DNA of 64,000 nt, from NCBI RefSeq assembly GCF_021044425.1, contig NZ_JAJNEC010000005.1, positions 2,832,548 through 2,896,547 of the forward strand. The letters are read 5' to 3'. Source of the stretch: Niabella pedocola (GTDB lineage: Bacteria; Bacteroidota; Bacteroidia; Chitinophagales; Chitinophagaceae). Position 1 is the first letter of the stretch, and each line of letters begins with the position of its first letter. The notes under the pieces were generated by a model. That model did no database searches, was not told the DNA's origin, and was given only the letters and a program-made list of their open reading frames with translations. Position numbers and translations under genes: made by a program. Shown here piece after piece: positions 9,408 through 17,454 of the stretch.

Positions 9408-9926
9408 TTAAAATATTAAATCTTGTTCGTTTTGTAATTGTAGGCCCCGGCTAAAAATAACGGCCATAAAATAAGCAAAGATGCCCAACACCCAATGCAA
9501 TACCGTAAGAATCACAATGGTGCTCACTTCATAATGATCTGCCAGGTGCCGTATAAGGAAGGGAAGCGGCGCCAGGAAATTGAGCAGGTAAAAAACTTTC
9601 AGCCGCTGTACGCCCTTTCGGGTAAAGAGTTTTTGCTCCCGGAACGTCTTAAAAATATTGCCAAGCATCCAGAAGAAAACGCCGTATAAACCGATAAACG
9701 CAATCATCTCAAAAATATAGATGAACCGGTACTCATCCCCTATTAAAAAATTAGTGGATGTAAACGGGTAATGCAGGGCAAAACGTTGTCCGCCATCCAG
9801 TGGGTGTACCATTTGATTGCTGAAAAGAAAGCAAACGATGATGTACAGCGCAGTAGCCAGGTAAGGAACCGCCAAAAGACGGGACAGATACAACAGAGCC
9901 GTAGCAATAACGCGAACCTTTTGCAT
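9408..9926 (-). CDS. DUF2975-like membrane protein
   Basis: 172 aa from the ATG at 9926 (MQKVRVIATALL); an upstream in-frame ATG at 10010 would add 28 residues, but that start lies upstream of the likely promoter. Four hydrophobic helices are visible, with FTRKGVQRLKVFYLLNF in the middle and a C-terminal FAYFMAVIFSRGLQLQNEQDLIF ending. That layout is characteristic of DUF2975. It is tightly linked to the XRE gene. Its function is not established. Confidence 0.8.
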   Translation of the reverse strand: MQKVRVIATALLYLSRLLAVPYLATALYIIVCFLFSNQMVHPLDGGQRFALHYPFTSTNFLIGDEYRFIYIFEMIAFIGLYGVFFWMLGNIFKTFREQKLFTRKGVQRLKVFYLLNFLAPLPFLIRHLADHYEVSTIVILTVLHWVLGIFAYFMAVIFSRGLQLQNEQDLIF

Positions 9927-9940
9927 TTGGAGAATTTCTG

Positions 9941-9969
9941 TAAAGGTATAAGTAATTATCGTAAAACAA
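9941..9969 (-). promoter_or_regulatory. Possible promoter of DUF2975-XRE-ABC operon
   Basis: On the minus strand TTG (9967-9969) is followed after 18 bases by TACCTTTA (9941-9948). Spacing is one base short and the last G of TAnnTTTG is A. Transcription would begin roughly 10 bases before the ATG at 9926. Confidence 0.4.
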
Positions 9970-10136
9970 TAATTAATTTCTTTTTTGCTTAATTTTTTCA
10001 CCAGGTGCATGTCTTCCGGCAGAATGGGGGATCCGGCGCCCGTTTTTTAGCAATTCACCGGCAAAGGCGCTTTGTTCGCCGTCGCGGTACCGCTTTTTCT
10101 AAGGAGTTTTTGTATTTTAGCTTAGATTTATTGAAT

Positions 10137-10847
10137 ATGGACACAAAGCCTGGTAAGACGAGCTTCGGAATTCTCCGGAATATTAGAAGACTGATTTTTG
10201 AAGATGAACATGTAGAAACTACAGGAACTCCCGAGCCTGCTCCTGTTACACCTGTAAAAAAACCGGAACCTGTGGCCGTTACACCCGTTGTGCCGGTTTA
10301 TGTGCAGCCGGTGCATACGGAAACCGCACAGGATACCGATCTTAAAGAAATGAAAGGGAAAGTGCTGGACCTGCTGGAAAAGCTGAACGAAGACGGCATC
10401 GATTTTTTTGAAGTGTGGAACGCTGCTGCGGATATGGGCACCATCGACGCTACCTCTATTAAAGCGGCCTTTACCTCGTTAAAATATGTAGACAAATCGC
10501 TCACGAAAGAGAAGCTGCTGAAAACCGGCCGCAACTATGCCGCACGGATACAGGAGGTGATTGCCCAGGATGTGGCACAAAAGGAAAACCAGAAACAGGG
10601 CATTCAAAACAACCTGGTGCGGGAAAAACAATCCCTTGAAAAGGAGATACAGGACCTGAAGACAAAAATTGCAGACCTGCAGCAGCAGCTTTCTGCCAAG
10701 GAGCAATCCTATAAAACGCTGGACGGTTCTTATGATAGCCAGCTTACAGACATCGACCAAAAGATCCGCACCGGTAAGGCAGCGGTAACCGAAGTGGTGG
10801 GCGATATTGAAAAAGCGCTTTCGATTATTGAACAAAACATAAACTAA
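10137..10847 (+). CDS. Coiled-coil protein of unknown function (gene 1 of Ppx-like unit)
   Basis: 236 aa from the ATG at 10137 (MDTKPGK); an in-frame open stretch upstream to 10005 looks non-coding. A basic amphipathic N-terminus (FGILRNIRRLIFEDE) is followed by a Pro/Val-rich linker (about 30-60). A helical domain comes next (about 70-135, with GIDFFEVWNAAADMG), then a long coiled coil (about 145-220) of Lys, Glu and Gln. There is no signal peptide or membrane segment. It is followed 9 bases later by the next gene. I do not recognise the family. Confidence 0.75.
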   Translation: MDTKPGKTSFGILRNIRRLIFEDEHVETTGTPEPAPVTPVKKPEPVAVTPVVPVYVQPVHTETAQDTDLKEMKGKVLDLLEKLNEDGIDFFEVWNAAADMGTIDATSIKAAFTSLKYVDKSLTKEKLLKTGRNYAARIQEVIAQDVAQKENQKQGIQNNLVREKQSLEKEIQDLKTKIADLQQQLSAKEQSYKTLDGSYDSQLTDIDQKIRTGKAAVTEVVGDIEKALSIIEQNIN

Positions 10848-10856
10848 AAATTGACA

Positions 10857-11966
10857 ATGGCAGAAAAATCTCAGGTAATCAACATCCCGGCAGAAATAAA
10901 AAGTCAGTTACCTATTTTTCAGGTACTGGGCGATAAACTGCCGGCACAGGTAATGACACCGGAAGGCAAAAAAACGATCTCCGCTATTTTTTTCTGGGCC
11001 CTGGTTATTGGCGGTGCGTTTGCATTTTTTAAGTACCTGCCGGTATTGCTGGAATATGCCCAGAAGAGCGTGTTGCTCGTAATTTTTGGTATCGTGCTCG
11101 TGTCCCTGTTATTGCTGGCACCCAAAATCGTTTCCCTGCTGCATCGCCTGGGAACCGTGCTGTTGTTTAAGGGAGAAAAAGAGATCATCCGCAGGAACCC
11201 GATTGAAACCCTGCAGTTGCTGGAGCGGGATGCAAAGGATACATTAAAGCGTGTAAAGAATAAGATCGCCAATGTAGATGGTGTGCGTATCGATATGATC
11301 ACCAGCGGGGAAAATGCACAAAAAACAGCCGAGGAAAAATACCAGTATGCACGGCGCTTTACCACCGAAGCAGGTAACCTGGAGGAAAAAGCCAAACAGG
11401 CGGCTTCCGGCGGCAATAATGAAAAAGCCAATGAATTTACACGGGATGCCAAGGAAACCCGTACCAAGGCCTTCCTGCTGGGCAAGGAAGGAGAGGCAGA
11501 AGAGCAAAATGCCCGCAGCTATGCACAATATGCCAACCAGTTCAGCAAAGTGCTGGAGGTATTAAAGGATAACGAGAGTGCCGCGCGCATCTATGTAAGC
11601 ACGCTCAACAGCAGCATCTCCATCATTGCCAAAAAACTGGAGGCCACCCAAAAAATGAAAAGTGCCACCGAAGGGCTGGCCGATGTATTTAACATTAAGG
11701 ATGGCTGGGCCTTCCAGGAAGCCATGAATGCCGCTACGGGCGCTATCAGCCAGAACATTGCCTCCATCCGTTCCAACCTCGATTTCCTGGATCAGAACAA
11801 CAACATTACCGTAGGTGGCACACCTTCTCAAAGCGAGCTGGAAGCCTTTATTAAGAAGGTGGACGAGCGCAATCTCAAAGTGCTCAATGTAACTGAAATG
11901 TCCAGTGCCAGTTACGAACTGAAACCGGAAGAAAAAGTAGACAGAGGCTTTTCATTGCTGGATTAA
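10857..11966 (+). CDS. Membrane-anchored coiled-coil protein (gene 2 of Ppx-like unit)
   Basis: 369 aa from the ATG at 10857 (an in-frame TTG lies two codons upstream). Two hydrophobic helices (about 41-60 and 70-88) are followed by a long Ala/Lys/Glu-rich helical region. The segment NPIETLQLLERDAKDTLKRV (about 114-133) and the helical-hairpin character recall PspA-type proteins, but this is a weak resemblance. The order suggests both ends face the cytoplasm, with a short loop outside. It is in an operon with the genes on either side. Confidence 0.75.
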   Translation: MAEKSQVINIPAEIKSQLPIFQVLGDKLPAQVMTPEGKKTISAIFFWALVIGGAFAFFKYLPVLLEYAQKSVLLVIFGIVLVSLLLLAPKIVSLLHRLGTVLLFKGEKEIIRRNPIETLQLLERDAKDTLKRVKNKIANVDGVRIDMITSGENAQKTAEEKYQYARRFTTEAGNLEEKAKQAASGGNNEKANEFTRDAKETRTKAFLLGKEGEAEEQNARSYAQYANQFSKVLEVLKDNESAARIYVSTLNSSISIIAKKLEATQKMKSATEGLADVFNIKDGWAFQEAMNAATGAISQNIASIRSNLDFLDQNNNITVGGTPSQSELEAFIKKVDERNLKVLNVTEMSSASYELKPEEKVDRGFSLLD

Positions 11967-11993
11967 TCAAACAACAAAACACAGACACATACT

Positions 11994-13013
11994 ATGGAAC
12001 AAAGATCAACCTGGTCGCGGTTACGCTGGCCGATTAAGGCGTTTATTATTGCCATTCCTATTTTCCTGCTTGGCTATTGGGGTTATAAAAGCGGCGTATT
12101 TAACAGCCATGATGATGTAAAAACCGAGGCAACCACCACCACTACTACCGGCAGCGACGAAGGTCCGAAACCTTCAGAAGCAAAAACAAAGACAACAGCC
12201 TCCGGCAGAACCTTTAACTATGAGCCGGAAAAACCCGTAAACGGCGAGCTGAAAGGCGTGGTAGAAGTAGGCGCTTCCGGGTTTAATTCATTTATCATCA
12301 ACATGGATGCGGAAAAACGCTGGGAGATCGTTTCCAAAGATTTTGGTCAGTCCTTTGCCTATGAGGGAATGGCTACCACGGAAGATATCCGTGCGGGTTT
12401 GAAGAAATACATCGGAGATATGTTTGATAAAGGCGTACGCTCCAAAAACGTACATTTTGTGATCAGCTCCGGCGCGCAAAAAGAGCCCAAAACGGCCATC
12501 ATTGCTTCTGAGCTGAAGAAGATGGGCTACGTGGTAAACCTGGTTACGCCAGACCAGGAGGGAAAGCTGGCGCTGAAATCCGTGCTGCCTGCGGCTTACA
12601 GGGATAATTCTTTTGTAACGGATATTGGCTCAGGAAATACAAAAATTTCCTGGGTGAACGCGGGCGACAATGTACAGGCTGTAGAAACTCCGGGAGCCAA
12701 GTATTATGAAAAAGGATTGAAAGACGATGCCGTATACGGTGAAGTAAAAACCGCGGCGGCAAAGATTCCTTCCGGTAAACGCGAGGTATGCTTTATACTG
12801 GGCGGTGTGCCTTTTGAGCTGGCCAAGGAGATCCGCAATGGCGAAGAGCGGTATACCGTATTAAACGACCCGGATACCTATAAATCCGACAAGATAAAAA
12901 CCAAGAGCGGTGTAAATATTTACAAAGCCATTAAGGATGCTACCAATTGCGACACCTTTGTGTTTGACTGGGATGCTAACTTTACTATTGGCTTTTTGCT
13001 GTCGTTGAAATAA
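11994..13013 (+). CDS. Membrane-anchored Ppx/GppA-like (ASKHA-fold) protein (gene 3)
   Basis: 339 aa. A single N-terminal membrane helix (about 14-33) is followed by a Thr/Lys-rich linker (40-75) and a domain laid out like exopolyphosphatase/GppA. A degenerate phosphate-1 motif VVEVGASGFNSFI lies at 89-101, SSGAQKEPK at 158-166 (where Ppx has TSA.R.A.N), TPDQEGKLAL at 185-194 (where Ppx has SGEEEARL), and phosphate-2 DIGSGNTK at 210-217. The first loop lacks the usual leading Asp (Glu instead), so activity may be altered. A positive N-terminus suggests the domain lies outside the inner membrane, which would be odd for an ATP-fold. The family call is mine by motif. Confidence 0.6.
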   Translation: MEQRSTWSRLRWPIKAFIIAIPIFLLGYWGYKSGVFNSHDDVKTEATTTTTTGSDEGPKPSEAKTKTTASGRTFNYEPEKPVNGELKGVVEVGASGFNSFIINMDAEKRWEIVSKDFGQSFAYEGMATTEDIRAGLKKYIGDMFDKGVRSKNVHFVISSGAQKEPKTAIIASELKKMGYVVNLVTPDQEGKLALKSVLPAAYRDNSFVTDIGSGNTKISWVNAGDNVQAVETPGAKYYEKGLKDDAVYGEVKTAAAKIPSGKREVCFILGGVPFELAKEIRNGEERYTVLNDPDTYKSDKIKTKSGVNIYKAIKDATNCDTFVFDWDANFTIGFLLSLK

Positions 13014-13032
13014 GATACAGCAATGCAAATAA

Positions 13033-13065
13033 AAGGTCTGGTTACAGCGGTAGCCAGACCTTTTT
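13033..13065 (+). terminator. Intrinsic terminator after Ppx-like unit
   Basis: GGTCTGG (13035-13041) pairs with CCAGACC (13054-13060), with an inner TAC/GTA, then TTTTT at 13061-13065. It lies 20 bases after the stop of the Ppx-like gene. Confidence 0.85.
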
Positions 13066-13670
13066 GTGTATTAGGGTGTTATGTCTCCCTGAGTTTTTGA
13101 TTTACGTTGTAAAATCAATGTGCCTATGACATCATATTCTTTCGTCACCCTGACCGCAGCGAAGCAGAGCGGAAGGGTCTCTTAATGCCCGGGCAGTCTG
13201 ACATCACAGGGATGCCTCGGCTCCACTTCGTTGCACTCGGCATGACGAAAGTATAATTGGCTTTCAATGTATAATGGAATCTGCAGAGCCGAAGGGCCTC
13301 AACGGCTGGTGACTATATGCAGCGGGGACTGGCGGGACAAGCGGGACCGTTTTTCTCAGCAGGGTCTCTCGCGGAGGACCCTGCGTTTTTGGAGCCGCTG
13401 CTATCACTTTTTTTGGATGTCATCCTGAGTTGTCCATTTGCGTAGCAAAATCAATGAAGCCATGACAAATCTGTTTTGGGTCATCCTGAACTTGTTTCAG
13501 GATCTGCCTAAATCATGCATAGATGCCGAAACAAGTTCGGCATGACTAAAGTATAATTGATTTCCAATGCGTAAGCAATCTGTCATTGGCAACTTGTTTC
13601 AGAATCTGCATGATTAAAGTATAACTGAAAGCAGGCGGGTCATCGCGTTATTATTGTTGCGGTCATAAAA
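13066..13670. repeat. Repeat-rich convergent spacer
   Basis: No gene is seen. The stretch holds degenerate copies of a dispersed element beginning GTCAYCCTGA (around 13144, 13419 and 13480, with inverse parts such as GGCATGACGAAAGTATAATT near 13240 and 13542). It also holds one copy of the GCAGGGTC/GACCCTGC palindrome (13359-13384). It lies between two convergent transcription units. Confidence 0.6.
13359..13384. repeat. GCAGGGTC palindromic repeat, copy 1
   Basis: Arms GCAGGGTC and GACCCTGC enclose CTC/GAG-type inner pairing. The same 26-base element recurs at 13728, 13946, 47248, 47558 and 47654, always in spacers between convergent genes. This copy has one G for A change in the loop. Confidence 0.8.
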
Positions 13671-13697
13671 AAGGCCGGCGAGGTCACGCCGGCCTTT
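13667..13697 (-). terminator. Intrinsic terminator for the small membrane-protein gene
   Basis: AAAGGCCGGCG (13670-13680), six-base loop, CGCCGGCCTTT (13687-13697). On the minus strand it is followed by TTTTTT. It terminates transcription from the gene at 14463-13987, which would read through the duplicated fragment first. Confidence 0.8.
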
Positions 13698-13727
13698 AAT
13701 GTACAACCCTGCAGCCTCTTTTTCTCA

Positions 13728-13753
13728 GCAGGGTCTCTCGCAGAGGACCCTGC
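13728..13753. repeat. GCAGGGTC palindromic repeat, copy 2
   Basis: Identical element to that at 13946-13971. Copies 2 and 3 mark equivalent positions in two tandem 218-base units that each contain the 3' end of the small membrane-protein gene. Confidence 0.85.
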
Positions 13754-13768
13754 GTCTTGCGCAATGCC

Positions 13769-13937
13769 TTAAAACCGGAATGCCAGTTTTGCCGAGCGGC
13801 TGCCCATATCAAAAGACATGCGGTCTGTATATTTTCTCACCCGGTTGTTGCCGATGGCCCACATGGTGATACCCCCGCCCAGGGCCATAATACCACCCAC
13901 AATACCCATAGCGCCTACCACCACTTTTGCTTCCCCT
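13769..13937 (-). pseudogene. Duplicated 3' end of the small membrane-protein gene
   Basis: This stretch repeats, with scattered substitutions, the last ~56 codons plus stop of the gene at 13987-14463, offset by 218 bases. It has no start of its own; at its left it joins the poly-T/palindrome boundary. It is therefore a partial tandem duplication, not an independent gene. Because it sits next to the terminator at 13667-13697, it may be the original 3' end. Confidence 0.85.
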
Positions 13938-13945
13938 TTTTCTCA

Positions 13946-13971
13946 GCAGGGTCTCTCGCAGAGGACCCTGC
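13946..13971. repeat. GCAGGGTC palindromic repeat, copy 3
   Basis: Same 26-base imperfect palindrome as copy 2, 218 bases away. It lies directly at the junction between the duplicated fragment and the intact gene, 15 bases beyond the gene's stop codon. Confidence 0.85.
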
Positions 13972-13986
13972 GTCTTGCGCAATGCC

Positions 13987-14463
13987 TTAAAACCGGAATG
14001 CCAGTTTTGCCGAGCGGCCGCCCATATCAAAAGACATGCGGTTTGTATATTTTTTCACCCGGTTGTTGCCGATAGCCCACATGGTAATACCCCCGCCCAG
14101 GGCCATAATACCCCCGGCAATACCCATTACGCCCACTACCACTTTTGCTTCTCCCGGGCTATCCGAGTAATAATCGTACCCGTTGTTCGACTGGTTATCG
14201 CCTACAGCCACCAGCGCAATACCGCCGGCAATACAGGCAATACCTCCGCTGGTTAATATGATCCCCGATCTCCGGAGCCGTTGCCAGTCTTCAATCGTTT
14301 TGGTCGCACGAGCGGCGGCCGCATCTCCAGACCGGAATATTGTTTTCGATTGCGGGTCTTTCAAAAGAAGGGTAGATGCGTTAACCGTTGTTTTTGCCAG
14401 GTCGTTTTGAGCACCGGCGGTAACAGCAGCACCCATCACCATAAGCAATAGTAGTTTTTTCAT
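13987..14463 (-). CDS. Small exported membrane protein with two Gly-rich helices
   Basis: 158 aa. A signal peptide (MKKLLLLMVMGAAVTAGAQ) is followed by a charged stretch and two glycine-rich hydrophobic helices (SGGIACIAGGIALVAVG and VVVGVMGIAGGIMALGGGI). The C-terminus ends in AKLAFRF, which resembles the final aromatic strand of outer-membrane proteins. I do not recognise a named family. Its 3' third is duplicated downstream and separated by a palindromic repeat. Confidence 0.75.
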   Translation of the reverse strand: MKKLLLLMVMGAAVTAGAQNDLAKTTVNASTLLLKDPQSKTIFRSGDAAAARATKTIEDWQRLRRSGIILTSGGIACIAGGIALVAVGDNQSNNGYDYYSDSPGEAKVVVGVMGIAGGIMALGGGITMWAIGNNRVKKYTNRMSFDMGGRSAKLAFRF

Positions 14464-14632
14464 GTTTCATGTTTTTTTGATAAAGATATCGTCAAACGAA
14501 TATAATTGTTTTGACTTCATGATGGTGAAAGATTCTGTTAAAAGCCTTCGCGGGATGTGCAGTAAGATCTGCCTCTGTATTGGCGAGGGGCGCCGTTCCG
14601 TGCCATACTAAGTATCAGTAGTGCTTGCGGCT

Positions 14633-15640
14633 TTATGGCATCCTGTTTTTTATTGCCTGTTCTAATTTCTTTATTTCCTCGAGGTCTGCTGCATCGGCCT
14701 GCAGCGCGTCATTGGTTTTTCGTTTGGCATCAAATTGTTCATATACGTCTTCAATCATTTTTTCCATTTGAGCATTACTAATGCTGCCTTTGTGGGCCAG
14801 CACCGGCTTATCATTGAGCTGTAAAATTTTGTCTACATTTTCCTTCCAAAAATCCATGGTAATATCCTGTCTGTTTTTGGCCCGCAATTCGGCAGTTTCT
14901 AAAAACACAACTACAAAACGGTTCAGACTATCTATTTCGTCTTCCAATAAATAGTTTTTTGCAATAAAAATATCCTGCTTTCTTACAATTGTGCCTTTCC
15001 AGCTGGTAAGCGCCATGTTGGGATCGTTGGCGTTGGCGCGACTTATAATGATTTCGGCGGCTGTTTTGCCCGTAATAGCAAAAAGCAATTTGTTTTGGGT
15101 TTCTGCAAAAAACATTTGGGTAGCTTTATCGGTGGAATCATAGTCGCTGCTTAACGAAAATAAATCCTTTACCTTTTGATAGAAGCGTTTTTCCGAGGCC
15201 CTAACGTCCCGGATACGGGCCAACAGCTCATCAAAGTAATCCGGCCGGCCATCGGGATTTTTTAGCCGTTCGTCATCCATCACAAAACCCTTAATCAGGT
15301 ATTCTTTCAAATGACGGTTTGCCCATTGCCGGAACTGTGTACCTCTTTTGCTCCGTACCCTAAAGCCAATGGCAAGAATCATATCTAAACTATAAAAAGT
15401 TACCCTGTAGTCTTTACCATCAGCGGCAGTAGTTAAGTATTCCTTAATAACTGAATTTTCATTTAATTCTCTATCTTTCAGTATATTAGATATGTGCATG
15501 CTGATATTAGGGACGGAGGTGTCAAAAAGTTCCGCCAGCTGTTGCTGGTTCATCCAAACAGAGCCGTCTTTAGCGTATAAGGAAACGGAAGTTTTACCAT
15601 CCTGTGTCTTATAAATGATAATGTTTTGCTCTTCTTTCAT
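14633..15640 (-). CDS. RhuM-family protein
   Basis: 335 aa. The N-terminus (SVSLYAKDGSVWMNQQQLAELF, then SNILKDRELNENSVIKEY and VTFYSLDMILAIGFRV) and the segment GTQFRQWANRHLKEYLIKGF are typical of the RhuM family. RhuM proteins occur in pathogenicity and restriction-modification loci and have no established biochemical function. The middle contains a Fic/DOC-like part, and the C-terminus is a charged helix. A truncated dinD-like open frame, also a KilA/BRO-N-type gene product, lies just upstream on the same strand. Confidence 0.85.
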   Translation of the reverse strand: MKEEQNIIIYKTQDGKTSVSLYAKDGSVWMNQQQLAELFDTSVPNISMHISNILKDRELNENSVIKEYLTTAADGKDYRVTFYSLDMILAIGFRVRSKRGTQFRQWANRHLKEYLIKGFVMDDERLKNPDGRPDYFDELLARIRDVRASEKRFYQKVKDLFSLSSDYDSTDKATQMFFAETQNKLLFAITGKTAAEIIISRANANDPNMALTSWKGTIVRKQDIFIAKNYLLEDEIDSLNRFVVVFLETAELRAKNRQDITMDFWKENVDKILQLNDKPVLAHKGSISNAQMEKMIEDVYEQFDAKRKTNDALQADAADLEEIKKLEQAIKNRMP

Positions 15641-15716
15641 GTCAAAAATAGGATAAGACTAAACGTTGATTGTTGCAAAGTTGCTGCAATTAAACATTAC
15701 AATGATAAACAGATTT

Positions 15717-15839
15717 TCACCAGAAGTTATAACCCAAGAACGGCTTCAACTCCCGGGCGCTCCAGCATTCCACCCCTTTTACTTCATAGCAGGCGGCTTC
15801 AAATTTGTGTAATCCTCCGGTGATCAGTTCTTTTTTCAT
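15717..15839 (-). pseudogene. Truncated DinD-like (DNA damage-inducible D) fragment
   Basis: A 40-codon frame from ATG at 15839 to TGA at 15717 reads MKKELITGGLHKFEAA, then VKGVECWSARELKPFLGYNFW and stop. The GVE.WSARELxPxLGY part is the characteristic N-terminus of DinD/BRO-N-type proteins, which are normally around 280 aa. Only the first ~40 residues remain. It sits 77 bases upstream of the RhuM start and probably marks a decayed accessory gene. Confidence 0.65.
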
Positions 15840-16161
15840 GGTTGCATATTTTTTATAAAGTTAAAGGTGTTTTTAATGTAATGAAGCATTCGAATATACA
15901 TGGGCATAGCCTTGTTATTACAAACTTCTTTTGCGGTGAGCTTTCAAACGAAAGGACCGCCAGGATTTCGCGAAGTGCGCCAGGATGTTCAACCGCTGGA
16001 GTCCGTCATAGCGATCGTTGCGGATCCATAGCGGACTTTGCGTTAAAAAAGGAATACAAAAATGTTGTGCATCCAGGAAAGGATAGATTTTTGCGAATAA
16101 GCGCACTATTGTTGCGTTTGGGTAAAATGCTTCGTTTTATTTGGAAAGCAAAACAAATTTC
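15840..16161. other. Spacer before lipoprotein gene
   Basis: No gene with family resemblance is seen on either strand. Frames of about 60-107 codons cross it, but they read like word-repeat sequence and lack initiation signals. Confidence 0.4.
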
Positions 16162-16677
16162 ATGAGAATCATTGTATCCATTGCCTGCCTGCTAACGGTT
16201 ATTGCAGCCTGTAAAAAAGACAACGACCAAAAGAAGGGCTACACTTTTACCACCGCCTTTAAAAACGAACTTCCGGTACCGGTGGAGATCAGGAGAGGGG
16301 TAATATGGCACAGAGGCCTCGATAAATCTGATACACTGGTCTACCAGGATACCCTTAAAATAGCCGCCGCCGGTGTGTACGAGCAGGATCAGTTTATTTG
16401 CACCGAAAATTGCAATCCTATGCGGGTTCAATATACCAGCGTAGTGACAGTATATCCTATTGCGAAAATCCTCATTCAGGGTAAAGAGCGTATGGATACC
16501 GCCTGCAATACGAAGGCCCTTATTTTAAAAGACCCGTTTTTCAAATGCGAAGATGCTGCCACCGGCACCCCTAATATTTATAATTACCGCCAGTATAAGG
16601 AAACAAAAGATGTGCAGGGAAATATTATCCGCAGGGAATATGTATTTGATGCGGAGGACCAGGCAACCGTAAAGTAA
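16162..16677 (+). CDS. Hypothetical lipoprotein
   Basis: 171 aa from the ATG at 16162. A short hydrophobic leader ends in a lipobox-like VIAACKK with Cys at residue 17, so it is probably lipid-anchored. The mature part (FKNELPVPVEIRRGVIW...) contains further cysteines (IDs near CTENCNP and CNTK, and FKCED), which could pair as disulfides in the periplasm. No family is recognised. A long hairpin follows the stop. Confidence 0.7.
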   Translation: MRIIVSIACLLTVIAACKKDNDQKKGYTFTTAFKNELPVPVEIRRGVIWHRGLDKSDTLVYQDTLKIAAAGVYEQDQFICTENCNPMRVQYTSVVTVYPIAKILIQGKERMDTACNTKALILKDPFFKCEDAATGTPNIYNYRQYKETKDVQGNIIRREYVFDAEDQATVK

Positions 16678-16681
16678 ATAC

Positions 16682-16742
16682 AACCCCTTTTATCCTTGAT
16701 GCACAGGCCCGGGGGGCTGTGTGTATTATGATAAAGGGGGTT
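16682..16742 (+). terminator. Long hairpin after lipoprotein gene
   Basis: AACCCCTTTTATC pairs with GATAAAGGGGGTT across about 35 bases, with inner GCACAG/CTGTG pairing. There is no strong T-run after it on either strand, so it may be a weak terminator or a stability element. Confidence 0.45.
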
Positions 16743-16853
16743 TGGCTATTGTGCAGATTATGTAGGACCTGTTGCAAAAATGCAACTGATTCCAGGAATA
16801 GATCTATTTTTACAGAAACGGAAGCATTTATAACACCAATGAAATAATATAGT

Positions 16854-17435
16854 ATGCTAAAACACCTGCTGCTTATCATCATCACGACCATGTCGATCAG
16901 TACCACCCAGGCGCAAACAGCTTCGCCAAAGTACCGGCTACTCGTTTACGGATTGCCCAATTTTTCGCGGCAGAATGCCGAAGATGTTATTGCCCATAAA
17001 TGGGGTATTGAATTTTACCCCGTTGGGGATTGCACTACACCGCAGGAAATTGCTGATAGTGCGGAAAAACACAATACAGCGGTTAAAGCGCTGATCGCTA
17101 AAAAATATGGCCGGCAATGGAATAAGCGGTTTGATGAAGAAGTGAATGCAGAGTTTGCCCGGCAGCGGCAAATAATTGAATGGATAGAGTCATTGGATTA
17201 TGTAAAGAAAAAGAAGGCTGAAATGGAAGCCAATGAAGAGATCTTTTTTAACCTGCTCACCCCCATCCCTCATACCTATAAATACGACGTACAAATAAGG
17301 GGATGGGAAAAACACAATGATGATGACGTCTTTTACCGGTTTTACCGTTTTGAGGTAGATTACAAGAACCGGCGGGTTAAACTAGTCAGCGATAAAAAGG
17401 AAAAACAGGACGATAAACGGTATATTGATGGATGA
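16854..17435 (+). CDS. Hypothetical exported protein, DUF2559-like not assignable
   Basis: 193 aa with a clear signal peptide (MLKHLLLIIITTMSISTTQAQ). The mature part is charged and likely helical in the middle, with a beta-like C-terminus (FYRFYRFEVDYKNRRVKLVSDKK). I recognise no family. The next gene starts 19 bases after its stop, so they are probably co-transcribed. Confidence 0.7.
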   Translation: MLKHLLLIIITTMSISTTQAQTASPKYRLLVYGLPNFSRQNAEDVIAHKWGIEFYPVGDCTTPQEIADSAEKHNTAVKALIAKKYGRQWNKRFDEEVNAEFARQRQIIEWIESLDYVKKKKAEMEANEEIFFNLLTPIPHTYKYDVQIRGWEKHNDDDVFYRFYRFEVDYKNRRVKLVSDKKEKQDDKRYIDG

Positions 17436-17454
17436 GAAAAATGAATGCATTCAT

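Noticed and set aside
11994..13013. Plain exopolyphosphatase (ppx) call
   Set aside because: Key positions differ and there is a membrane anchor, so I keep it as Ppx/GppA-like without a gene name.
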